Source: Sphingomonadaceae bacterium (GTDB lineage: Bacteria > Pseudomonadota > Alphaproteobacteria > Sphingomonadales > Sphingomonadaceae). From it: a stretch of DNA of 5,333 nucleotides. Within the stretch, counting starts at the first letter, position 1, and each line of letters begins with the position of its first letter. This document shows positions 1 through 5,333 of this stretch, piece by piece. The notes below the pieces were generated by a model. It made no database searches and had not been told where the DNA came from. It saw nothing but the letters and a program-made list of their open reading frames with translations. Made by a program: the position numbers and the translations under genes. Location: contig CANEVG010000263.1 in NCBI GenBank assembly GCA_947442095.1, forward strand, positions 1 to 5,333, written 5' to 3'.

Positions 1-2284
1 GCACATTGTTGTTTTGCACCGTGTGGAACGCGGTCGGACCGGTCAGACGATAGTCGGCACGCAGCAACAGGCCGAGCGAGTCGGTGATCGGGCCATCATA
101 CTGTGCGCCCAGGTTGACAGTGTACTTCGACGTCGCCGGAGCCTCGTTGCCAACGGTGTAGGGACGTGCCGAGTTCTTCTTGATTTCGCTTTCGGTGTAG
201 TTGGCCGAACCGAACACGGTGAAGCCCTTGAGCAGGCGCGCGTTGAACGAACCTTCGATGCCCTTGAACGTCACCTTGTCGATGTTCGAGACCACGCGCA
301 GCAGGCCGAACGGACCGACGAAGAATTCGAAGAACTGCGAGTTCTTCACGTCAGTGTAGTAGCCAGCCAGTTCAAAGTTTACCCCCGGCGCGACCGAACC
401 CTTGACACCCGCTTCGAACGCGCTCGAGGTTTCCTTCTTGTAATCATCGAAGATCGACAGGCCCGCGCCGATGCCCTGGTTGAAAAAGCCGTTCACGATC
501 GCCGCGGAACCGGCGTTGTTGAAGCCGCCCGTCTTGAAGCCGATGCCCCAGTTCGCGAAGAAGCTGATGTCGTCGCTTGCGGCATAGCTGATCGAGATCT
601 TGGGCTGCAGCTGCTTGTAGGTGGCGCGGCGCGGGGCCAGCACACCGCTTGGGTTGTAGGCCGGATCGAGACCGGGGTTGAGGAAGTAGTTGGCCGGGGT
701 CGTCGCGGTGCCGTTCGGGTTGCCGGTCAGCACGTTGCCCACCCAGCGCGTCAGACGGCCGGTTGGGATGCCGTTTTCGGTGCTGCGCTGTTCGATGTCA
801 TAGCGCGCCGCAAAGCTGAGCTTCAGCTTGTCAGTGGGCTTGTATTCCAGCGAGCCGAACAGGGCGTAGACGTTGGTGTTGAAGGTATCCTGCGCCAACG
901 CTTCAGTGCGGTTGCGCGCATCGGTGGTGTAGCACTGGCGGATCACGCCCTGGCCAGTATCGGTTCCGAGGTTGTTGCAGTTGAACCGGTCGATGTTGAG
1001 ATAGTAACCACCCAGCGACCAGTTGATGCCGTCGCCCGCATCCCCTGCAAGGCGCAGTTCGGCGGAAATGTCCTTCTGGTCACGCTGCTGATATTGCGTG
1101 CCATCGCAGGTAACCGGCGAATAGGGATTGAGGAACACGTTGGGGTTGCCGACATCGACGCCAAACGGCGCCTGAACCGGGAAGCCCTTGAGCGCAGCGG
1201 CGCTGGCAAGGCAGCTGCTCTCGTTGTTGAAGAAGGCGAAGGTGCCGCTTGTGCCGTCGGCGAAGAAATCGTTCTTGGTGTTGCTGTAGGCAACATAGCC
1301 GGTGAGCTTCATCGAATCGTTGAGCGTCTGGGCCAGTCGGACCGAGGCTTCGAAAGACTTCTGGTTGTTTTCGGGGTTGATGTTGCGGGCAAAGACGAAC
1401 TGGTGGTCGTTCGCATCGATGTTGAACACCGGCGCACCAAATGCGGCAGCAAGGCCGGGCAGCTGGAAGATCGCGTTGAAGCCGATCGCTGCGCCCTTCA
1501 GCTTGCTGTAGCGCGCCTTGACGTCGATTTCGGTGTCGGTGCTCGGGGTGAACAGCAGGCGGCCATTGATGTTGAAGCGCTCGTTGTCATCCACCGATGC
1601 AGCGATGCCCTTGCCCTGCCCCGGATAGGTGCTGGCATAGAGCGCGCTGGACTGGAAAGTATCGCGGTAGAAGCCGTCGGTGGTGGCGTATTCGCCGTTC
1701 ACCACGAAGCCGAGGTTCGAACCCAGCGGACCGCTGACGACGGCAGCGCCGGCAAAGGTGTTGTTGTTGGCAGCAGACACACGGCCCGAAACCTCGAGCT
1801 TGTCACCCGGCTTCCTGGTGGCGATCACGATCGCACCGGCCACGGCGCTGCGGCCGTAGTAAGCGCCCTGCGGACCCTTGAGGATTTCGATCTGGGTCAG
1901 CGCACCCTGATCCTGCGCCAGCAGCGCGGTGTTTGACTTGAGCACGCCGTCGACGACCAGCGCCACGTTGTTTTCGCCGTCACGCGCGCCGTTGATGCCG
2001 CGGATGGCGATCTGCGTGTCACCCGCTTCGACCACGCCGGTGACGATGGTCACGCCGGGAGTGAGCTGCACATAATCGGACGCGACGCGCGCACCGGTGT
2101 TGGCAATCGCGGCGGCGGTGATGACGGTGACCGATGCCGGCACGTCCTTGAGCTTTTCATCCGCGCGGCGCGCGGTGACGACGATCTCTTCTGAGGGTGC
2201 GGCAGCATCCTGCGCAAATGCGGACATCGGAACCAGTGCCGACGCGGCAACCGAACCCAGGATCAGATACTTCAAAGTTCTCAT
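1..2284 (-). CDS. TonB-dependent outer-membrane receptor, C-terminus cut by window edge
   Basis: Outer-membrane beta-barrel transporter that takes up a ligand using TonB/ExbBD energy; ligand unknown. The minus strand reads 761 codons from ATG at 2284-2282 without a stop. A signal peptide covers residues 1-24 (MRTLKYLILG start, SAFA then Q25). A TonB-box-like stretch, EEIVVTARR, is at 32-40. The plug domain follows, with VPASVTVI at 48-55, QIAIRGING at 91-99, VALVVDGV at 107-114, IEILKGPQGAYYGRSAVAG at 132-150 and IVIATRKP at 152-159. The rest is alternating barrel strands and Gly/Asn-rich loops, including GFKTGGFNN at 582-590 and ADYRLTG with FHTVQ at 743-757. About 80 residues, including the terminal aromatic strand, are probably missing beyond the edge (inference from usual family length). 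Cysteines 358/393 and 436/451 could form loop disulfides. It lies 69 bp downstream of the racemase-like gene on the same strand, so co-transcription is possible. Family assignment is firm; substrate is not. Confidence 0.96.
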   Translation of the reverse strand, partial: MRTLKYLILGSVAASALVPMSAFAQDAAAPSEEIVVTARRADEKLKDVPASVTVITAAAIANTGARVASDYVQLTPGVTIVTGVVEAGDTQIAIRGINGARDGENNVALVVDGVLKSNTALLAQDQGALTQIEILKGPQGAYYGRSAVAGAIVIATRKPGDKLEVSGRVSAANNNTFAGAAVVSGPLGSNLGFVVNGEYATTDGFYRDTFQSSALYASTYPGQGKGIAASVDDNERFNINGRLLFTPSTDTEIDVKARYSKLKGAAIGFNAIFQLPGLAAAFGAPVFNIDANDHQFVFARNINPENNQKSFEASVRLAQTLNDSMKLTGYVAYSNTKNDFFADGTSGTFAFFNNESSCLASAAALKGFPVQAPFGVDVGNPNVFLNPYSPVTCDGTQYQQRDQKDISAELRLAGDAGDGINWSLGGYYLNIDRFNCNNLGTDTGQGVIRQCYTTDARNRTEALAQDTFNTNVYALFGSLEYKPTDKLKLSFAARYDIEQRSTENGIPTGRLTRWVGNVLTGNPNGTATTPANYFLNPGLDPAYNPSGVLAPRRATYKQLQPKISISYAASDDISFFANWGIGFKTGGFNNAGSAAIVNGFFNQGIGAGLSIFDDYKKETSSAFEAGVKGSVAPGVNFELAGYYTDVKNSQFFEFFVGPFGLLRVVSNIDKVTFKGIEGSFNARLLKGFTVFGSANYTESEIKKNSARPYTVGNEAPATSKYTVNLGAQYDGPITDSLGLLLRADYRLTGPTAFHTVQNNNV

Positions 2285-2353
2285 GTTAACTCCCTGATTG
2301 TCTCTTGATTTCGCCACTTTAACGCCTGTCCGTTTAATCCTTGTTAAGCCGGT
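2285..2353 (-). other. Intergenic spacer between racemase-like gene and receptor
   Basis: This 69-base gap separates the stop of the racemase-like gene from the receptor ATG. It is more AT-rich than the genes and contains the receptor's ribosome binding site. I see no strong hairpin followed by a T-run, so read-through from the upstream gene is plausible. I also see no TTGTATACAA-like motif of the kind found in the two other intergenic regions. A separate receptor promoter cannot be excluded. Confidence 0.5.
2290..2295 (-). promoter_or_regulatory. Ribosome binding site of the TonB-dependent receptor
   Basis: On the minus strand AGGGAG lies 5 bases (TTAAC) before the ATG at 2284. It supports this start, which also begins a normal signal peptide. 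Confidence 0.75.
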
Positions 2354-3115
2354 TCAGGCGCTCCCCATTCGAATTCCTGCATCATTGCCCACCTGCGGTG
2401 CAGGGAAGGCTTTTTTGCTCTGTGAAAGCCCAAGCTGGACCAGCAACTCCGCCTGTTTGTAGGCAACCAGACCGGGGTTGATCACCGGGATCGGCAGGTT
2501 CTCGGCAAGCCAGTGCGCCGACTGGTGCATTGTCGTCGAACCCAGCACGATCACATCTGCCCCGTCCTCGGCCATCGCGACTTCGGCCTCGGCCTTCAGC
2601 TTGGCGAAGATTACCTCCTCCTTGCCCTCAAGCAGATCAGCCAGATCAGGCCGGGTCTTGATCGAGCGCAGCCCCGAACAGCGGGGCCAGAAGCCGTACT
2701 CTGTAAGCGTCTTTTCATAGAGCGGAAACCACTCATCCCACATAGTGAGAACACAGAACTTCTTGCCCAGCATCATCGCGGCATGAAACGCGCATTCACC
2801 CGGGCCGACCACCGGGATCGAAAGCCGCGAGCGCAGCGCGCGAAGACCCGAGTCGCTCACAGTATCGATCACCACCGCGGAGTAGCCTTCGGTCTCCGCA
2901 TCGATACCGGCCTGGAACACGGTCCAATCCATCAGTAGCATGTCATGGTACGAATCGCCGAGCGCGGCACCCCACTTTACTGCAGCAAATTCGGGCCTGA
3001 AGCCGGGCGTGATCACATGCGGCGGAAGCTGGGCGGCGCGATTGGCCACCCCTGCTTCGTCCATCGGAATCGGCACGATAACTTTGATGCGGTGTTCAGC
3101 CACGTGACCTTGCAT
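2354..3115 (-). CDS. Asp/Glu/hydantoin racemase superfamily protein lacking both catalytic cysteines
   Basis: A 253-residue cytoplasmic protein of the Asp/Glu/hydantoin racemase superfamily, with the usual length of about 240-250. Seen: a first beta strand RIKVIVPIPMD at 9-19, GYSAVVIDTVSDSGL at 77-91, IPVVGPG at 100-106, LGKKFCVLTMWD at 116-127, EDGADVIVLGSTTM at 183-196 and IPVINPG at 209-215. From memory, classical hydantoin racemases carry catalytic cysteines in ACFxDPGL and LGCAGM. The matching positions here are Thr85 and Ser193, so two-base cysteine racemase chemistry looks absent. The remaining cysteines (108, 121, 146) do not fall at those positions. It may be an isomerase, decarboxylase or lyase-type homologue; the exact reaction is unknown. 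The gene is divergent from the GntR gene, with a HyuA-type gene nearby, which suits a hydantoin/lactam-like or acyl-CoA catabolic cluster (inference). Translation could alternatively begin at the GTG of codon 5; only a weak AGG precedes the ATG. Confidence 0.88.
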   Translation of the reverse strand: MQGHVAEHRIKVIVPIPMDEAGVANRAAQLPPHVITPGFRPEFAAVKWGAALGDSYHDMLLMDWTVFQAGIDAETEGYSAVVIDTVSDSGLRALRSRLSIPVVGPGECAFHAAMMLGKKFCVLTMWDEWFPLYEKTLTEYGFWPRCSGLRSIKTRPDLADLLEGKEEVIFAKLKAEAEVAMAEDGADVIVLGSTTMHQSAHWLAENLPIPVINPGLVAYKQAELLVQLGLSQSKKAFPAPQVGNDAGIRMGSA

Positions 3116-3143
3116 CCCGACCTGTTGCAGATATGACAGCCTA

Positions 3144-3154
3144 ATGTATACAAT
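3144..3154. promoter_or_regulatory. Candidate GntR-family operator, site 1
   Basis: ATGTATACAAT contains the perfect palindrome TGTATACA. Its ten central bases, ATGTATACAA, differ at one position from the full palindrome TTGTATACAA, a form that fits the TNGTNNACNA type recalled for FCD-type GntR regulators. The site is about 33 bases from the racemase-like ATG and about 38 from the regulator ATG, and overlaps a possible -10 box. A near copy precedes the lyase gene (3913-3922). Function is inferred. Confidence 0.55.
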
Positions 3155-3172
3155 GCCGATCGGTCAAGCTTC

Positions 3173-3177
3173 AGGAG
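3173..3177 (+). promoter_or_regulatory. Ribosome binding site of the GntR-type regulator
   Basis: AGGAG lies 9 bases before the ATG at 3187 and fixes that start. The protein from this ATG begins directly with the first helix of the GntR DNA-binding domain. Confidence 0.75.
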
Positions 3178-3186
3178 CAAGAAAGA

Positions 3187-3861
3187 ATGTCGCGCGCATC
3201 CGACAGGGCCTACGAAATGATACGCGACATGATCCTTTCCGGCGATTTGCCCTCTGGGGCAAAAATCGGTGAGGAGGCACTGGCCGAGCATTGCGGCGTT
3301 TCGCGCACCCCGATCCGCGAGGCACTGAGCCGGCTTGAGGCGGAGTTTCTGATCCGCCGCAGCGACACCCAGCGCAGCTTCGTGGCGGACTGGTCGCTGG
3401 AAGACGTGGAGGAAACCTTCGAGCTGCGCGGCCTGCTAGAAAGCCGCGCCGCACGCCGCGCGGCCAAGCGCATTAGCTGGAGCCAGCTTGCGCGCATCAA
3501 GACCCACCACGCCGCAATCGGGGAGGCGATCGATGCCGAAATGCCCGATACGCAGCAGTTTGTCGAGCATAACGACTTGTTTCACGGGGTTATTCTGGAA
3601 GCTTCGGCGTCGGCACAGCTCACCACCATGCTGGCGCGCATCATCGAGCGGCCGATCGTGCATCGCACGGCCCGCAACTATTCCTTCGACGATCTCAAGC
3701 GTTCGCACCGCCAGCACGGCGAACTGATTGCAGCGTTCGAACAGCACGACCCGGCCTGGGCGGAGGCGGTCATGATCTCGCACATCCGCCGTGCATTCCA
3801 CGCTTATGCCAACGCCCATATCGATCAGCGGATTCCGGACGTGTCGCAGGCCGCCGAATAG
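3187..3861 (+). CDS. GntR-family transcription regulator, FCD subfamily
   Basis: A 224-residue cytoplasmic DNA-binding regulator, normal length for FadR/FCD-type GntR proteins. The winged helix-turn-helix is at about 5-66: AYEMIRDMILSGDLPSGAKI at 8-27, LAEHCGVSRTPIREALSRLE at 32-51, then a wing ending FVAD at 65-68. The effector-binding FCD helical bundle runs from about 72 to 208. Likely metal/effector positions are Asn129 and His133 (HNDLFHGVI), His177 (HRQHGELI) and His199 (ISHIRRA). The first is Asn where many members have Asp. Members usually bind small carboxylates or related metabolites and repress nearby catabolic genes. The gene is divergent from the racemase-like gene and 79 bases upstream of the lyase-like gene. 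Motifs resembling its expected operator lie on both sides, so autoregulation and control of both arms are likely (inference). The effector is unknown. Confidence 0.95.
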   Translation: MSRASDRAYEMIRDMILSGDLPSGAKIGEEALAEHCGVSRTPIREALSRLEAEFLIRRSDTQRSFVADWSLEDVEETFELRGLLESRAARRAAKRISWSQLARIKTHHAAIGEAIDAEMPDTQQFVEHNDLFHGVILEASASAQLTTMLARIIERPIVHRTARNYSFDDLKRSHRQHGELIAAFEQHDPAWAEAVMISHIRRAFHAYANAHIDQRIPDVSQAAE

Positions 3862-3940
3862 TCGGCCTCAATTGGCGGCACACGTGGAGGGCACGGGCAC
3901 GCCCACTTGATTTTGTATCCAAAACTGCGATGATCGTGCC
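3862..3940 (+). promoter_or_regulatory. Intergenic region and probable promoter upstream of the lyase-like gene
   Basis: This 79-base gap follows the regulator's TAG. A short GGGC/GCCC inverted repeat (3889-3892 with 3901-3904) is followed by mixed AT sequence, not a clean T-run, so it is at best a weak terminator. TTGATT at 3907-3912 could serve as a -35, with a poor -10 around 3929-3935. The operator-like palindrome at 3911-3924 would then lie in the promoter spacer. No good ribosome binding site precedes the ATG at 3941. Confidence 0.4.
3911..3924. promoter_or_regulatory. Candidate GntR-family operator, site 2
   Basis: TTTTGTATCCAAAA is an inverted repeat (TTTTG, four bases, CAAAA). Its central ten bases, TTGTATCCAA, differ at one position from TTGTATACAA and share 8 of 10 bases with site 1 in the divergent region. 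It ends 16 bases before the lyase-like ATG, a position suited to repression. Binding by the adjacent regulator is inferred, not shown. Confidence 0.55.
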
Positions 3941-4882
3941 ATGACAACTGCATCAGTGGAATTTGTCGAGGTCGGTCCGCGCGACGGCCTTCAAAACGAG
4001 CGCACGGTGGTTTCGACCGCGGACAAGCTCGAACTCATCGCGCGCGCGATTGCCGCAGGCGCGCGCCGCCTCGAAGTGACCAGCTTCGTGAACCCCGCGC
4101 GCGTGCCGCAGATGGCTGATGCGGACGCAGTTTGTGTTGCATTGCCGGATCACCCCGACGTGACCTACATCGGCCTCGTGATGAATGGTCGAGGCGCAGA
4201 CCGCGCCATCGCGACCGGCCGGATCAACCAGCTTGGCGCAGTAGCCGTTGCCACAGATCAGTTCGCCATGGCCAACCAGGGCCAGACCTCGGACGAATCG
4301 GTCGAGGCCGCAAAAGCCATCATCGCCAAGGCGAAAGCTGCCGGGCTGACCGGGCAGGCCACCATCGGCGCATCGTTTGGCTGCCCGTTCGAAGGCGAGG
4401 TGGGCGAGGCGCGCGTTACCGAAATGGCGCGGCGGCTGGCCGAAGCCGGTCCGGTCGAGGTGGCGCTTGCCGATACCATCGGCGTGGCCGATCCGGCGCA
4501 CGTGGCGCGGTTGGTGGCGGCAGTGCGCGCCGCCATCGATCCGCTGCCGGTGCGGGTGCATTTTCACAACACGCGCGGCACGGGCCTTGCCAATGTGTGG
4601 GCCGCTGTTGCTGCAGGCGCGCGCGTAATCGATGCATCGCTCGGCGGCCTCGGCGGATGCCCGTTCGCACCGGGCGCAGCGGGCAATGTCTCTAGCGAAG
4701 ACGTGGTCTACATGCTGGAGCGAGCGCATATCGCGACGGGCATGGATCTTGATCAGCTAATCGAGAGCAGCGCTTGGCTTTCAGAGGTTATCGGACGAAA
4801 ACTGCCGGGCATGGTGGCGCAGGCGCCGCGCTTCCCGGGAAGTACATCGACAAAGCAGCTTGCAAAGGCAAAGGAAGCATAA
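3941..4882 (+). CDS. Hydroxymethylglutaryl-CoA lyase-like DRE-TIM metallolyase
   Basis: A 313-residue cytoplasmic TIM-barrel enzyme of the HMG-CoA lyase branch, matching the usual 300-320 residues. HMG-CoA lyase splits (S)-HMG-CoA to acetyl-CoA and acetoacetate; relatives act on similar 3-hydroxy-acyl-CoAs. Seen: FVEVGPRDGLQNE at 8-20 (Arg14 and metal-ligand Asp15), EVTSFVNPARVPQMADAD at 45-62 (Glu45), ALADTIGVADP at 175-185, VHFHNTRGTGLAN at 206-218 (metal ligands His207 and His209) and GGLGGCPFAPGAAGN at 235-249 (catalytic-loop Cys240, ligand Asn249). All key residues of the human enzyme have counterparts. The motif after the histidines is HFHNTRG where classical lyases have HxHDTYG, so the substrate may differ from HMG-CoA. 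It heads a transcription unit with the HyuA-type gene, whose ATG touches its TAA. The 'mvaB' name would be too specific. Family is firm; substrate uncertain. Confidence 0.94.
   Translation: MTTASVEFVEVGPRDGLQNERTVVSTADKLELIARAIAAGARRLEVTSFVNPARVPQMADADAVCVALPDHPDVTYIGLVMNGRGADRAIATGRINQLGAVAVATDQFAMANQGQTSDESVEAAKAIIAKAKAAGLTGQATIGASFGCPFEGEVGEARVTEMARRLAEAGPVEVALADTIGVADPAHVARLVAAVRAAIDPLPVRVHFHNTRGTGLANVWAAVAAGARVIDASLGGLGGCPFAPGAAGNVSSEDVVYMLERAHIATGMDLDQLIESSAWLSEVIGRKLPGMVAQAPRFPGSTSTKQLAKAKEA
4872..4875 (+). promoter_or_regulatory. Ribosome binding site of the HyuA-type gene inside the lyase end
   Basis: AGGA lies in the last codons of the lyase-like gene, 7 bases before the ATG at 4883. 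It supports that start and suggests coupled translation of the two genes. Confidence 0.65.
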
Positions 4883-5333
4883 ATGGGTTACCGCTTGGGC
4901 GTTGATGTCGGTGGCACGTTCACCGATCTGCTGCTGTTTGACGAGACGACCGGCGCGTTCTGGCGCCACAAGACGCCGTCGACCCCGCACGACAGTTCAG
5001 AAGGCATCCTTACCGGGGTGAACGCCATTTGCGAGAACGCAAATGTCGATCCCAAGGACATCGAGTATTTCCTGCACGGTACGACCGTGGCCACCAACGC
5101 AGTGCTCGAAGGCAAAGGCGCGCGCGTCGGCCTGATCACCACCGAAGGCTATCGCCACGTGCTGCAGATCGCGCGCTCCTATGTGCCGGGCGGCCTCGCG
5201 GGCTGGATCATCTGGCCCAAGCCGACGCCGCTGGCCGCGTTGGAAGACACTGTAACCGTAGGCGGACGCATGGACGCAGCCGGCAAGGAAGTGCGCCCAC
5301 TCGATGAAGCCAGCGTCAAGGCCGGTCTGCTCA
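4883..5333 (+). CDS. Hydantoinase/oxoprolinase A-type (HyuA) protein, N-terminal part
   Basis: The first 150 residues of a protein whose family is usually near 680-700 residues; the window ends inside it. It belongs to the HyuA / 5-oxoprolinase / acetone carboxylase beta-subunit family. These ATP-using cytoplasmic enzymes activate a lactam, hydantoin or ketone for ring opening or carboxylation, normally with a HyuB-type partner. Seen: an actin-like ATPase phosphate loop, LGVDVGGTFTDLLLFD, at 5-20; KTPSTP at 30-35; and EYFLHGTTVATNAVLEGKGA at 61-80 followed by RVGLITTEGYRHVLQIAR at 81-98. The stretch PGGLAGWIIWPKP at 102-114 and the later VGGRMD at 127-131 also look family-typical. The ATG immediately follows the lyase TAA, so the two are almost certainly one operon. 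Which reaction it performs (hydantoinase, oxoprolinase, lactamase or carboxylase) cannot be told from the N-terminus. A HyuB gene is expected beyond the edge. Confidence 0.93.
   Translation, partial: MGYRLGVDVGGTFTDLLLFDETTGAFWRHKTPSTPHDSSEGILTGVNAICENANVDPKDIEYFLHGTTVATNAVLEGKGARVGLITTEGYRHVLQIARSYVPGGLAGWIIWPKPTPLAALEDTVTVGGRMDAAGKEVRPLDEASVKAGLL

Larger units (their letters stand above)
3116..3186. promoter_or_regulatory. Divergent promoter region between racemase-like gene and gntR-type gene
   Basis: This 71-base region must hold the promoters of both divergent genes. Its one clear element is the palindrome TGTATACA at 3145-3152. On the plus strand TACAAT (3149-3154) resembles a -10 box, with TTGCAG at 3125-3130 as a poor -35 at 18-base spacing. 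The palindrome also supplies a TATACA on the minus strand, but no convincing -35 was found there. A repressor bound at the centre could block both directions. The individual promoter boxes are uncertain. Confidence 0.5.

Noticed and set aside
14..1936. 640-codon open frame on the plus strand opposite the receptor gene
   Set aside because: It runs in exact codon register with the minus-strand receptor. It stays open because the receptor uses almost no TCA, CTA or TTA codons, which are rare in GC-rich genomes. Its translation shows no recognisable domain, while the minus strand gives a textbook receptor.
2513..2938. 141-codon open frame on the plus strand opposite the racemase-like gene
   Set aside because: The minus-strand product matches a known fold along its full length, whereas this frame shows only shadow composition.
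3436..3819. 127-codon open frame on the minus strand opposite the GntR gene
   Set aside because: It is antisense to the regulator's FCD domain and has no recognisable motif or convincing ribosome binding site.
3889..3904. GGGC/GCCC inverted repeat as a terminator after the regulator gene
   Set aside because: The stem is only four pairs and no clean T-run follows; the nearby TTTTG belongs to the operator-like palindrome.
3953..4729. 258-codon open frame on the minus strand opposite the lyase-like gene
   Set aside because: The plus-strand frame contains all expected HMG-CoA-lyase-family motifs; the reverse frame has none and is a high-GC shadow.

Overview
The window reads as a chromosomal catabolic locus from a GC-rich alphaproteobacterium, most likely a sphingomonad (Novosphingobium/Sphingobium-like). 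This is an inference from GC-rich codon use, the style of the TonB-dependent receptor (mature N-terminus with EEIVVTARR, late barrel strand ending FHTVQ), and a receptor placed beside degradative genes. No rRNA, tRNA, CRISPR array, insertion sequence or integrase was seen.

Layout. Minus strand: 1-2284 is a TonB-dependent outer-membrane receptor, complete at its N-terminus and cut by the left edge. 2354-3115 is an Asp/Glu/hydantoin-racemase superfamily protein that lies 69 bp upstream of the receptor in the same direction. Plus strand: 3187-3861 is a GntR/FCD transcription regulator, divergent from the racemase-like gene. 3941-4882 is an HMG-CoA-lyase-like DRE-TIM enzyme. 4883 to the right edge is the N-terminus of a hydantoinase/oxoprolinase A-type (HyuA) protein, whose ATG directly follows the lyase stop codon.

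Working model (inference): the regulator controls both arms. A near-palindromic motif of the TTGTATACAA type occurs in the divergent intergenic region (3144-3153), and a second copy lies just upstream of the lyase gene (3913-3922); each differs from the perfect palindrome at one base. The receptor would import a substrate across the outer membrane. The HyuA-type ATPase, with a HyuB partner expected beyond the right edge, would open or carboxylate it. The lyase-like enzyme would cleave a 3-hydroxy-acyl-CoA intermediate. The substrate cannot be read from the sequence. The racemase-like protein lacks both cysteines used by classical hydantoin racemases, so simple racemisation of a hydantoin is doubtful.

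The most interesting points are the paired operator-like sites, the cysteine-less racemase homologue, the variant metal-site motif of the lyase, and the combination of an acyl-CoA lyase with a HyuA-type enzyme under one regulator.
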